A stretch of 22,948 bases of DNA, from IMG/VR virus record IMGVR_UViG_3300020197_000176, positions 1-22,948 of that record. One strand, written 5' to 3'. The notes under the pieces are model-generated. The model was not told the origin of the DNA. It worked only from the letters and a program-made list of their open reading frames with translations, and searched no databases. Source of the DNA: a virus. How positions within the stretch are numbered: the first letter of the stretch is position 1; every line of letters starts with the position of its first letter. The position numbers and the translations under genes are program-made. Below are positions 15,956 through 22,788 of this stretch, piece after piece.

Positions 15956-16752
15956 TTACTTCTAGGACGCATTGGTTCTATATTAGGATAAACCAAGTCT
16001 AGATGATCAAAATCGTCTTTAGTAGTGTCTACTTTTTTGACATTATTATAATAATTTTGCAACCACATCTTACCGATTGGATTCTTAACAGGACTCTTCA
16101 AGAATTGAATCACACTTCTCAATACACTTTTATCGATTGGCTCACCACTTTTTGTACGATCAACAATCTTGAAATTGTTCCCAAATATGTTTTGAAAATG
16201 TCCCATGTTATTTTGACAACTGAACCACATTTGCGACAATAAATCTTCAGGTATTTTACGAGGTCTTTTATTGTTTCGTTCGATTGCTACTTGCAAGCTT
16301 GTGTTTACAAATATCATATAACAATCATAACCATATTGCTCCATAATTCTTTTCTTTATTTGTATGGATTGTATACTATCACCTGTACCATCTATGATAA
16401 GACCCAATCGGGAGTTTCTATACATGACCAATTTTTTATTTGTTATTTGTTTTGCTTTTTCTCTAGTAGATTGTGGGCCGATTGTCAATTTTTTAAATTC
16501 ATCTGGACTCAACTTACTCAAATCAGATGAAATCTTCATTTTCTGAAGCATTTGTTCAAATTCATTATCACTGTTGATTAACTTTAACCCATACTTGTTG
16601 ACCGAGGAATCAGACGGTAAATCAAACAATTCATTTGCAACTGTGCTTTTACCACTACCAGGTCCACCCGCCATAAATATACATTTGAGTGTAGATGGAT
16701 CGTCTACACCTTCTGTCAATCTGTTTTTTTTAAGTAGTTCAAGTAAGTTCAT
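15943..16752 (-). CDS. Zeta-toxin-like P-loop kinase
   Basis: A 269-residue protein with a Walker A motif MAGGPGSGKST (residues 27-37), a LINSDNEFEQ segment as in zeta-toxin/AAA kinases, and LGLIIDGTGD as a Walker B-like strand. Later RNNKRPRKIPEDLLSQMW resembles the lid region of this superfamily. It probably phosphorylates a small molecule, such as a nucleotide sugar, nucleoside or polynucleotide end. The N terminus MNLLELLKKNRLTEG ends in L-T-E before Gly15, the consensus (L/I)xE|(A/G) of the T4 prohead protease. So it may be packaged and injected. The gene ends opposite the hydroxylase gene with a 13-nt overlap. An imperfect octamer (TATTTAAA, 16756-16763) precedes the start. Confidence 0.7.
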   Translation of the reverse strand: MNLLELLKKNRLTEGVDDPSTLKCIFMAGGPGSGKSTVANELFDLPSDSSVNKYGLKLINSDNEFEQMLQKMKISSDLSKLSPDEFKKLTIGPQSTREKAKQITNKKLVMYRNSRLGLIIDGTGDSIQSIQIKKRIMEQYGYDCYMIFVNTSLQVAIERNNKRPRKIPEDLLSQMWFSCQNNMGHFQNIFGNNFKIVDRTKSGEPIDKSVLRSVIQFLKSPVKNPIGKMWLQNYYNNVKKVDTTKDDFDHLDLVYPNIEPMRPRSNYSG

Positions 16753-16767
16753 ATATTTAAATATAAT

Positions 16768-17601
16768 TCACATTACGAATATATCGCCTATATTAGCTCC
16801 TAAAACATCTTCAATTAGATATGGTATTGTATTTGCAATATTATCTAATTTTTCTTGTGCTTCTTCTAAATTTTGTGTGGTTGCTATAGTTTTGCTACCA
16901 TAAGGACCAAATCCTACCAAAAGCTTTTTGGTAAGAGGATTAAATGTAATTTTACCGTCTTTTAAATATTGTACAAACAATTCATAGTAAAATTCGTAGT
17001 ATCTACGATGTAGTTTACCTTCTCTGGCACTACGCATTGTACCAATATGGTTAAACAATCTACCTTTGGCTAAATCAAATGTTCTGGATTTTTTATAATC
17101 ATCACTGCCATATCTTGTGTTTTCTTTGCTTTTACCGTAAATCTTTAACAGTTCATTAAATTCTTTATCAACCCAGTCAGTATATTCTTTGAATTGATGT
17201 GTTTTATTCATTACGTGACCTACTCTATGAATTATAGTCCACGCAGTCATAGGAATTTTATCAGCGGCTGTATTGCTTACAAAGAATACTGTGATGTTAT
17301 CACTATTGATTTTGAATTGGTTAGGATCTAAACCCAAACCTTCTGGATATGGTTTTACGAGAAATTCGTATGGTACTCTACCTTTTTCGCTGAATTGTCT
17401 TAAACCAGGCTTGTTAACAAAATAAAAATCAAAGTTGACTGATGTATTTTTTAACATATCCTTGACTTTTTGTATGGTTACTGGATGACTTAGTGCAGCT
17501 CTGTCTCTTGGATCTTTGTATGAAGCGCCTTTTTCAAATCCGCCTAATGTTGTATATGCGCCTAGGGGGGCTTCGTTTAGTATATCTTTAAATTTGATCA
17601 T
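16768..17601 (-). CDS. Phage protein of unknown function with HRVGH motif and targeting-like N terminus
   Basis: A 277-residue protein. It begins MIKFKDILNEAP, which aligns position by position with the T4 IPI propeptide (cleaved after residue 10, before Ala). The central stretch IPMTAWTIIHRVGHVMNK carries H125-R-V-G-H129, which resembles a zinc HExxH site but with Arg in place of the catalytic Glu. The C-terminal third is helical, ending in a hydrophobic segment. It may be a degenerate peptidase fold or an unrelated enzyme; I do not recognise a characterised family. Its ATG overlaps the stop of the glycine-zipper gene as ATGA, so the two are translated together. Confidence 0.5.
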   Translation of the reverse strand: MIKFKDILNEAPLGAYTTLGGFEKGASYKDPRDRAALSHPVTIQKVKDMLKNTSVNFDFYFVNKPGLRQFSEKGRVPYEFLVKPYPEGLGLDPNQFKINSDNITVFFVSNTAADKIPMTAWTIIHRVGHVMNKTHQFKEYTDWVDKEFNELLKIYGKSKENTRYGSDDYKKSRTFDLAKGRLFNHIGTMRSAREGKLHRRYYEFYYELFVQYLKDGKITFNPLTKKLLVGFGPYGSKTIATTQNLEEAQEKLDNIANTIPYLIEDVLGANIGDIFVM

Positions 17602-18533
17602 AGAGGAGGTGGTGTTGGACTTGGAAATGTATGTGTAGCTGTTGGAATATTTAAACTGGTAAACACAAACTCTCTTTCAAATAAACCGGCTGAATTAATT
17701 ACTATTCCATTGTAACTATCAATAAACAAATATTGACAGGCTTGATTGTTCAAACTACCATCACTTGTTAGCGAGTATCCAACGCCTAAATTACTTTGTG
17801 TTTCCCAATAGGCATCATTTTTAGAATTTTTGGCAGATTCGTACACCCAAGTATTATAGTAAGCTAGATTTTTTCCATAAAAACTTGCAGCATTGTTCTG
17901 CATATCTTGTTCAGTAAATTGTGAAGTAACATACTCTTGGGATGGTTGATATGATGTAATTACAAACCTCTTTAACAATACTGACCAAATAGATTGATCC
18001 AAAGCATATGTAGCTGTTTCCAATAAACTATTGAATAGTGGATCATCTTGGCTTGGAAATAAATTTGGTGTAGCCAAATCAGAAACATTGCCAGAAATTG
18101 TCGTAGTAGCAAATGGAGTGATTAATTGTCCACTATAAGTATTGTTCCACAATCCAGATGTATTGGCATACAAATTTTGTAAATCACTACCACATTGTAG
18201 TGATGTTTGTTCAAATCTACTCATAAGATCAGCAAACTCTCCAGCCAAACACGGTGGTGTAGTTGTAGCATATTGAGCTACCATAGAAGCAATAAAATTA
18301 CCAGCTAATGCTCCTCCAAATCCAATACAACCACCCAATGCTGATGTTGCACTTGTAAGAAGATTTACACCTATTTGTAAACCCAGATCTTGATTATCTG
18401 TTTGTTGTAACAAGGCATATGCATTTAATATCTTAGAATTACCATACGAGTAAAACTGGTTATTGAATATTATCATGTTATTCAAATTAACTTGTGCATT
18501 AGCTATATCAGTTGAAGAAGGAGTTGTTGTCAT
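17598..18533 (-). CDS. Unknown protein with glycine-zipper hydrophobic segment
   Basis: A 311-residue protein rich in Asn, Gln, Ser, Thr and Tyr, without a signal peptide. Residues 61-88 form a hydrophobic stretch with closely spaced glycines (G67, G68, G71, G73, G74, G78; two GxxxG spacings), of the kind that inserts in membranes. Four Cys lie at about 69, 95, 114 and 264. The C terminus is Pro-rich (FPSPTPPPL). It is composed like an exposed virion or secreted protein. A membrane-penetrating ejection protein is conceivable, but no family is recognised. TATTTATT at 18539-18546 is 5 nt before the ATG. It is coupled to the next gene by ATGA. Confidence 0.5.
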   Translation of the reverse strand: MTTTPSSTDIANAQVNLNNMIIFNNQFYSYGNSKILNAYALLQQTDNQDLGLQIGVNLLTSATSALGGCIGFGGALAGNFIASMVAQYATTTPPCLAGEFADLMSRFEQTSLQCGSDLQNLYANTSGLWNNTYSGQLITPFATTTISGNVSDLATPNLFPSQDDPLFNSLLETATYALDQSIWSVLLKRFVITSYQPSQEYVTSQFTEQDMQNNAASFYGKNLAYYNTWVYESAKNSKNDAYWETQSNLGVGYSLTSDGSLNNQACQYLFIDSYNGIVINSAGLFEREFVFTSLNIPTATHTFPSPTPPPL

Positions 18534-18570
18534 CTGTTAATAAATATTAAAAAAACTCACTTGGAAAATA

Positions 18571-19227
18571 TCATAGAGAGTAATTAGTTCTGTAGGATTG
18601 GACAATTGCCCACTTATTTTCGGGTTGAAATATTTGAGGATACTTTAAATACGAAGCATGTCCATCTGCATATATATATGATGCTCCATTGTTGTGCTTT
18701 TTAAAATCTAATTCAGTTTGATCATTACCTTTTCCTTCAAATATATCCATATAAAAATGTCTTGAATTTCCTAACTTTTCCCCAAATATTACTGTTTCAC
18801 TTACGAATAGAATGGAACTAGACTTCAATGGTTCCTCTAAAATGTCCCAATCCGCGTCAAAATATTCATAGTAATAATCATTAAATCCATTGATTATAAA
18901 ACTACGATTTGATTTGTTAATGTTTGTTTCAACTAGATTATTTGTAAATTTATCGACAGGACATCTTAATATACCAACATTCTCATAATATGGTTTTAAT
19001 GCTAATGGCCACTGATTTGTCAAACTACGCGGCGGATATATGTCATTATAATCTAACTTATATTGTTCAGCTGAAAGACCCAATTGCCTAGAGTTGTTTA
19101 AACATTGTATTTGAAGCGCTTTACTTTTTGCTTTACTCAATGATGGTAATAAAAGACCGGCTAATATTGCAATTATAGCTATTACCACTAGTAATTCAAT
19201 CAAAGTAAATGCTTTTTTATTTTTCAT
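18571..19227 (-). CDS. Type II pseudopilin-like protein with H-X9-DG signature
   Basis: A 218-residue protein. The N terminus has a short basic leader, then [21 protein letters not shown], a class III signal peptide with Phe7 after the cleavage site and Glu11 at mature position 5. Residue -1 is Ala rather than Gly. The C-terminal half ends with H178, nine residues, then D188-G189, exactly the H-X9-DG signature of the pseudopilins expanded in Verrucomicrobiota, Lentisphaerota and Planctomycetota. These are substrates of prepilin peptidase and are thought to build secretion or surface structures at the inner membrane. In a phage, the gene is probably host-derived. It lacks the TATTTATA octamer found before many neighbours; instead TATAAT is seen near 19243 on the coding strand. 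Confidence 0.85.
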   Translation of the reverse strand: MKNKKAFTLIELLVVIAIIAILAGLLLPSLSKAKSKALQIQCLNNSRQLGLSAEQYKLDYNDIYPPRSLTNQWPLALKPYYENVGILRCPVDKFTNNLVETNINKSNRSFIINGFNDYYYEYFDADWDILEEPLKSSSILFVSETVIFGEKLGNSRHFYMDIFEGKGNDQTELDFKKHNNGASYIYADGHASYLKYPQIFQPENKWAIVQSYRTNYSL

Positions 19228-19324
19228 AACTAATTGTTTGTTTTTTTAAATTATACTTACCAATTCTATAATAACCAGTATTAGCTGTAAATTTTATCAG
19301 ATAATTGTCTGTTTTAATAGTCAT
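19217..19324 (-). CDS. 35-residue ORF overlapping the pseudopilin start
   Basis: A 35-codon frame whose TAA overlaps the beginning of the pseudopilin gene, so it could couple translation to it. The ATG at 19324 is preceded by AAGAAGAAGAT, a weak purine-rich ribosome site. The peptide is polar and Tyr/Lys-rich, with no recognised motif. It may be a leader peptide, or chance. Confidence 0.3.
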   Translation of the reverse strand: MTIKTDNYLIKFTANTGYYRIGKYNLKKQTISYEK

Positions 19325-19344
19325 ATCTTCTTCTTACATTCTTC

Positions 19345-19449
19345 TTACATTCTGGTTCTACTCGATCTTATAACATGTAATCCGCATGTAGGAATTACTT
19401 GTGTCATCAAACAACCACACTTAACATGTCTATTTTTAGTTAATATCAT
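19345..19449 (-). CDS. 34-residue Cys-containing small protein
   Basis: A 34-codon gene found because TATTTATA (19455-19462) lies 5 nt before its ATG, the same spacing as for larger genes. The peptide has KCGCL at residues 10-14 and another Cys at 22, a Val/Ile-rich middle and a basic end (IRSSRTRM). Three Cys and one or two His could bind a metal, but this is a guess. It lies between the terminator of the EF-hand gene and the pseudopilin gene. A tandem 11-nt repeat, CTTCTTACATT on the plus strand, covers its stop (19330-19351). Confidence 0.4.
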   Translation of the reverse strand: MILTKNRHVKCGCLMTQVIPTCGLHVIRSSRTRM

Positions 19450-19460
19450 ACTCTTATAAA

Positions 19461-19491
19461 TAGAAAATCCCGCCAGAACCTAGCGGGACTT
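19461..19491 (-). terminator. Rho-independent terminator after EF-hand gene
   Basis: On the minus strand AGTCCCGC (19490-19483) pairs with GCGGGATT (19473-19466), eight pairs with one G-T, around a 9-nt loop, followed by TTCTATTT. It lies about 20 nt after the stop of the EF-hand gene. Its T tract runs into the octamer of the 34-residue gene. Confidence 0.75.
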
Positions 19492-19512
19492 TGTCATAAA
19501 TTTATTATTTGA

Positions 19513-19800
19513 TTAAACCTTATTTCCAAGTCTCTTGTTAACAATAGATTGGACTTTCCTTAAAAAAGCAGCATCATCTGTTTTACCATCTCTTTCAGCA
19601 GCTGCTGCTTTTCTGGCAGCAATTACAGCATCACCAGTAGTAATCTTGCCATCACCGGTTTGATCCAATTTCTTGGTAACCTTTGGAGCTGGTGGTGATT
19701 GTTTCTTAGGCGCTTCTTTCTTAGGAGATTCTTTTTTAGCTTCTAATTTAAGTTCTTCTAGTATTTCTTTGATTAAATTTTTAATTTCGTTACGCGTCAT
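19513..19800 (-). CDS. Lys/Pro-rich protein with one EF-hand/dockerin-like calcium loop
   Basis: A 95-residue protein. Residues 1-20 form an acidic amphipathic helix (NLIKEILEELKLEA), then comes a Lys/Pro/Ser linker (21-44), then the loop DQTGDGKITTGD (46-57), which has D1, T3, D5, K7, T9 and D12 in the right places for a calcium site of the dockerin type. A helical Ala-rich segment and a basic tail follow. A single loop is less common than a pair. The helix could also be a targeting peptide (L-E-E at 14-16). It has the clearest Shine-Dalgarno of the window (AGGAG, 19808-19812, 7 nt before ATG), plus TATTTATT at 19816-19823. The function is not known. Confidence 0.6.
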   Translation of the reverse strand: MTRNEIKNLIKEILEELKLEAKKESPKKEAPKKQSPPAPKVTKKLDQTGDGKITTGDAVIAARKAAAAERDGKTDDAAFLRKVQSIVNKRLGNKV

Positions 19801-19807
19801 ATAATTT

Positions 19808-19812
19808 CTCCT
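19808..19812 (-). promoter_or_regulatory. Strong Shine-Dalgarno AGGAG
   Basis: AAGAGGAGA lies on the coding strand with AGGAG 7 nt before the EF-hand gene's ATG. It is unusual here, because most genes in the window have no visible Shine-Dalgarno sequence. Confidence 0.6.
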
Positions 19813-19839
19813 CTTAATAAATATATTTTAAAATTTAAA

Positions 19840-19988
19840 TTACCAATATTTTCTTTTACCTTTATTGCTCAATGATTTCATTCTATGACTTCTATAAAGC
19901 CAATATCCAGCTGTTGTTTGATCTTTTGAGCACATATACGTCTTAATTCAGTAAGAACTGGACGTTTTTCAACCTCAAACTTAACCAT
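19840..19988 (-). pseudogene. Frameshifted remnant of the basic protein's C-terminal domain
   Basis: In one frame the ATG at 19988 runs to RRICAQK and then into a stop at 19878. In another frame, from the same place, the sequence reads DQTTAGYWLYRSHRMKSL and ends KYW at a TAA (19840-19842). Joined, this copies the last 32 or so residues of the 200-residue protein at 20407-21009 (RHRCAQKKDRTTAGYWSC and so on, ending RFW). The break matches a loss of about 4 nt (AAGAAAGAC against AAGAT). One of the conserved Cys has become Tyr. This looks like a decayed partial duplicate lying one gene downstream of its parent, separated by the IscA-like gene. Confidence 0.7.
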
Positions 19989-20023
19989 ATTATATTTGTC
20001 GTTTTTAAACGTAGTTTATTTTT

Positions 20024-20041
20024 TTGTCTTTTAAAAGACAA
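20024..20041. repeat. Perfect 18-nt palindrome
   Basis: TTGTCTTTTAAAAGACAA is a perfect inverted repeat without a loop, about 20 nt after the IscA-like stop. It is flanked by T on the plus strand (20019-20025), but on the minus strand, where it would have to work, the tract after it is A-rich. It is a weak candidate for a terminator or RNA stability element, or for an operator. Confidence 0.4.
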
Positions 20042-20061
20042 TAAATTTTACCATAAAAAAT

Positions 20062-20403
20062 TTAATTAAAACTTTTACCACAACCACAAGTGCTTGCTGC
20101 ATTTGGATTAATAAATTTAAAACCTCCGCCCATTAATTCATAAGAATAATCTAGTTCAGCCTCTTTAATATAATTCGCACTAAAATTGTCTATGACTACA
20201 CTCACACTTTCATATTCATATACCAAATCATTGTCTCTGATTTCATCAAATGTCATACCATACTGTAAACCACTACATCCACCTGCTTCTACAAATATTC
20301 TCAAACTTTTGTTTTTATAATCCTCTGTATTTTTAACTAAATTATTTACTTCGGTTAAAGCATTATCAGTTAATTTAATTATTGAAGTTTCTAATTTTAT
20401 CAT
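20062..20403 (-). CDS. IscA/ErpA-type (HesB-like) iron-sulfur carrier
   Basis: A 113-residue protein with the full A-type carrier pattern: an N-terminal helix (LTDNALTEVNNLV), then VEAGGCSGLQYGM with C43, and the C-terminal GGGFKFINPNAASTCGCGKSF with C106 and C108. The three cysteines are spaced as in IscA/ErpA, so it should hold a [2Fe-2S] or [4Fe-4S] cluster and pass it to target proteins. Length is usual for the family (about 107-120). Phage-borne copies are known in marine myoviruses. It starts 3 nt after the stop of the basic protein, so they share a message. It could support iron enzymes of the host or phage, such as the di-iron hydroxylase or the Mom-like protein, but that link is speculative. 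Confidence 0.9.
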   Translation of the reverse strand: MIKLETSIIKLTDNALTEVNNLVKNTEDYKNKSLRIFVEAGGCSGLQYGMTFDEIRDNDLVYEYESVSVVIDNFSANYIKEAELDYSYELMGGGFKFINPNAASTCGCGKSFN

Positions 20404-20406
20404 AAT

Positions 20407-21009
20407 TTACCAAAATCTACCTCGGCCTTTATTACCTAAACTGCGCATACGATGACTACGACAACTCCAATAACCGGCTGTTGTTCTGTCTTTCTTTTGA
20501 GCACATCTATGTCTAGCAGCAAAACTTTTTCGACGAGCTTTATTGCCTGCTCTACTTCTCATATTTGGATCTCCGAATGTTACTTTCTTGATTTTACCAT
20601 TTTTACCTTTGACGTAGACAGCATATTTTTTTGGTCCACCTGGAGTTCTAACTGGTCTATTAAGTGTAACACTTCTGCCACGATGTTTAGCTTCAATTAT
20701 CAAATCTTCTTCAATTTCAATCGGAGCATCCAAATAAACTTCTCTACCCTCAAAAATTTCTTTTTTACCAAGGTCACTCTCAACCAATTCAGCGTCTGGA
20801 TCACATAGTTCAATTAAATTATTGTAATATAACTTACGAACTTCTTCAATTAACTCAAAATAAGATTCACTATAAGTTCTAAAAATGTTTTCCATTAATG
20901 GAATTTGTTTTTCTAAATGATAATTTAAATTAGCTGTAATTACTGTATCTTGCAGCATTTTCATCGGACAAAGTTCTTGATTTTCAAATAAATCGATTAA
21001 TTTAATCAT
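20407..21009 (-). CDS. Phage protein with basic Cys-containing C-terminal domain
   Basis: A 200-residue protein. The N terminus MIKLIDLFENQE ends in L-F-E at residue 9, a candidate targeting peptide. Residues about 25-110 are acidic and helical. The C-terminal 75 residues are very basic: KKVTFGDPNMRSRAGNKARRKSFAARHRC, then TTAGYWSCRSHRM, with two Cys. I recall this FGDPNM...ARH.C...YWSC pattern as a recurrent C-terminal module of T4-like marine phage proteins, often linked with heads, but its role is not known. A DNA-binding internal head protein would fit. The ATG at 21009 is 4 nt after TATTTATA (21014-21021). A decayed copy of its end lies at 19840-19988. Confidence 0.65.
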   Translation of the reverse strand: MIKLIDLFENQELCPMKMLQDTVITANLNYHLEKQIPLMENIFRTYSESYFELIEEVRKLYYNNLIELCDPDAELVESDLGKKEIFEGREVYLDAPIEIEEDLIIEAKHRGRSVTLNRPVRTPGGPKKYAVYVKGKNGKIKKVTFGDPNMRSRAGNKARRKSFAARHRCAQKKDRTTAGYWSCRSHRMRSLGNKGRGRFW

Positions 21010-21021
21010 ATAATATAAATA

Positions 21022-21948
21022 TTATTCATACTTGTTTGTTAGTTTTAATTCGCCAATTAGTCTCTTTTCGTTGTCATTTAAGTTTTTATCCAATTCAACA
21101 CCTAAATCCTTTAACGTATAACTAACCCCAGTCTTTTTCTCTACATTCTTCATTATTTCTATAGTATCCACAACACTATCCAAAGTGGTCTTGTATTTAC
21201 CAAATTCAACCGAAGAAGTCAAATTACTAAAATCAACAGATCTAGGAGCTATACCCTTTATTATTGATATTGCATATGAAGCAATATGTTCAAATACACT
21301 AAATATCGCGCTTGCAATTGGATTTGTAGCTGCCAAAAATCTCAATACCATAAAGCATATCAAGAATATTAATATGCCAGTAACCCCTATTGTCACAAAC
21401 CTCTTCAAACCATACATGACACCGCCTAGACCCATCCAACTGTTTACTTCATTCACGGTAACCTGAAGGGCATCTGCCTTTTTTGCCACCTGCGAAGCCT
21501 GTGTTTCCAATCCTTTTATTTGTTTTTCATACACATCTTCAATTTCTTTTTGTCTTACTTGAAGAGTCATAATCTCATCATCACGTTCTTTGAGTAGTTT
21601 ACCGCCCTTTTGTTTTTCCTTTTCAACTTCACTATTCAATAGATCTGTGAGTTCTTTTATTTTGTTCAAATCATCGATATTTGGATTACCAGTGATGTTC
21701 AAAATTCTACCATTAAAGTCTATAGCAGTCTTGACTTGGACGGGCGGATTTGTAACAGATTTAAGAGAATAGTCAGTTCCACTAGCTAGTGTAGCAACTT
21801 GTTGTAACTTTTCACCTTCGTTTTTTGCCATTTCAACTCGGGTATTTGCAAGAACATCTTTGGTCTTTTGGACCTTTTCTACATTCGTAGATTTGCATCC
21901 GCTGACCAATAAAAATGATGTTAAAAATAGTGTAAATAGTTTTCTCAT
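21022..21948 (-). CDS. Lipoprotein with coiled coil and internal membrane segment (spanin-like topology)
   Basis: With the ATG at 21948 the protein has 308 residues. Residues 1-18, MRKLFTLFLTSFLLVSGC, form a lipoprotein signal with lipobox V-S-G-C18. A coiled coil covers about 93-165, followed by a membrane segment (VTIGVTGILIFLICFMVLRF, about 185-205), then an amphipathic helix and a polar tail to 308. Lipid anchor at one end, periplasmic coiled coil, then a membrane span is the topology of unimolecular spanins, which join outer and inner membranes during lysis; the long tail is atypical. A host-surface or superinfection-exclusion lipoprotein is an alternative. An ATG at 21963 is rejected because it lies upstream of the TATTTATA octamer (21952-21959) and would spoil the signal. 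The lipoprotein suggests a diderm host. Confidence 0.55.
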   Translation of the reverse strand: MRKLFTLFLTSFLLVSGCKSTNVEKVQKTKDVLANTRVEMAKNEGEKLQQVATLASGTDYSLKSVTNPPVQVKTAIDFNGRILNITGNPNIDDLNKIKELTDLLNSEVEKEKQKGGKLLKERDDEIMTLQVRQKEIEDVYEKQIKGLETQASQVAKKADALQVTVNEVNSWMGLGGVMYGLKRFVTIGVTGILIFLICFMVLRFLAATNPIASAIFSVFEHIASYAISIIKGIAPRSVDFSNLTSSVEFGKYKTTLDSVVDTIEIMKNVEKKTGVSYTLKDLGVELDKNLNDNEKRLIGELKLTNKYE

Positions 21949-22014
21949 GTCTATAAATATCAATCCATACTATAAAAACTTGTATATTTCACCACTATAA
22001 TATATGATACTAAC

Positions 22015-22788
22015 ATGTCAAAATATTGTGATACATCGTTAATTGACATCAAAAGTATCAATAAAAATGTTGCAAAAACACTTATTGAAAAAAATCATTA
22101 CACTCACAAATGGAGTTTATGTACTGTAGCTTATGGTGTTTATCATAAAGAATATATAGAAAGCACATTCTTTGGTGGTTATAACGAAAAATTAATTGGC
22201 GTATTGATATACGGAAATGCAGTAGGTAGAAATGCCAGTACAAGCATATCTCCACTACTTACTAACAACAATGTACTAGAACTTACAAGACTGTGGATAT
22301 CTGATGGTTATGGCAAGAATATTGAAAGCTATTGTATTGCTGAAAGTTTTAGATTATTAAACATCGAATATCCCCACATAAAATGTATATTAAGTTACGC
22401 TGACAGCGAGGTGGGTCATAAAGGTACAATATATCAAGCAACAGGATTCCTATATCAAGGGGATAATTATGTAGATATAGCACTAATGCCTAACTATAGT
22501 GTTAGTTTAAACGGTCCTCCTAATTATGAGTGGATACATAGTAGAAGTGTTTATGCTAGATGGAAAACACATAGTGTGGATAAACTAAAAGAACGTATAG
22601 GTAGAACATTTTGGCGCAAACGTGAAAGCGGTAAACATCGTTATATCAAGTTTATTGGCAACAAGATAGAAAATAAAAAGTTAGCTAAATCACTAAAACA
22701 TAAAGTTCTACCTTACCCAAAAAATACTTCGTTCAAAGAAGAAGTAACGGAAATCCTTGTGGAAAATATCAATCAATTTTTTGAATAA
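22015..22788 (+). CDS. Mom-like DNA adenine modification protein (GNAT-like)
   Basis: A 257-residue protein with the pattern of the Mom family, first known from phage Mu, which converts adenine in phage DNA to a carbamoylmethyl form and so blocks restriction. Family-like segments: LIEKNHYTHKW (23-33), VLELTRLWI (87-95), NIESYCIAESFRLL (102-115), ILSYADSEVGHKGTIYQATG (125-144) and a C-terminal GKHRYIKF followed by KVLPYPK. The middle region is a GNAT-like acyltransferase fold. Mom proteins act alone or after sequence context set by DNA. The gene is on the plus strand, divergent from the lipoprotein, with TATAAT at 21996-22001 and no TATTTATA octamer, so it may be expressed on a different schedule from the late genes. 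It ends in a strong terminator. Confidence 0.75.
   Translation: MSKYCDTSLIDIKSINKNVAKTLIEKNHYTHKWSLCTVAYGVYHKEYIESTFFGGYNEKLIGVLIYGNAVGRNASTSISPLLTNNNVLELTRLWISDGYGKNIESYCIAESFRLLNIEYPHIKCILSYADSEVGHKGTIYQATGFLYQGDNYVDIALMPNYSVSLNGPPNYEWIHSRSVYARWKTHSVDKLKERIGRTFWRKRESGKHRYIKFIGNKIENKKLAKSLKHKVLPYPKNTSFKEEVTEILVENINQFFE

Larger units (their letters stand above)
19228..19512 (-). other. Intergenic stretch between pseudopilin and EF-hand genes
   Basis: This 285-nt gap is the longest without an annotated large gene. It holds the EF-hand gene terminator, an octamer with the 34-residue ORF, the 11-nt tandem repeat and the 35-residue ORF. No tRNA-like fold was noticed. Confidence 0.5.

Noticed and set aside
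16768-17601. HRVGH as an active zinc protease site
   Set aside because: The catalytic Glu of HExxH is replaced by Arg, and no third ligand is clear; kept only as a motif note.
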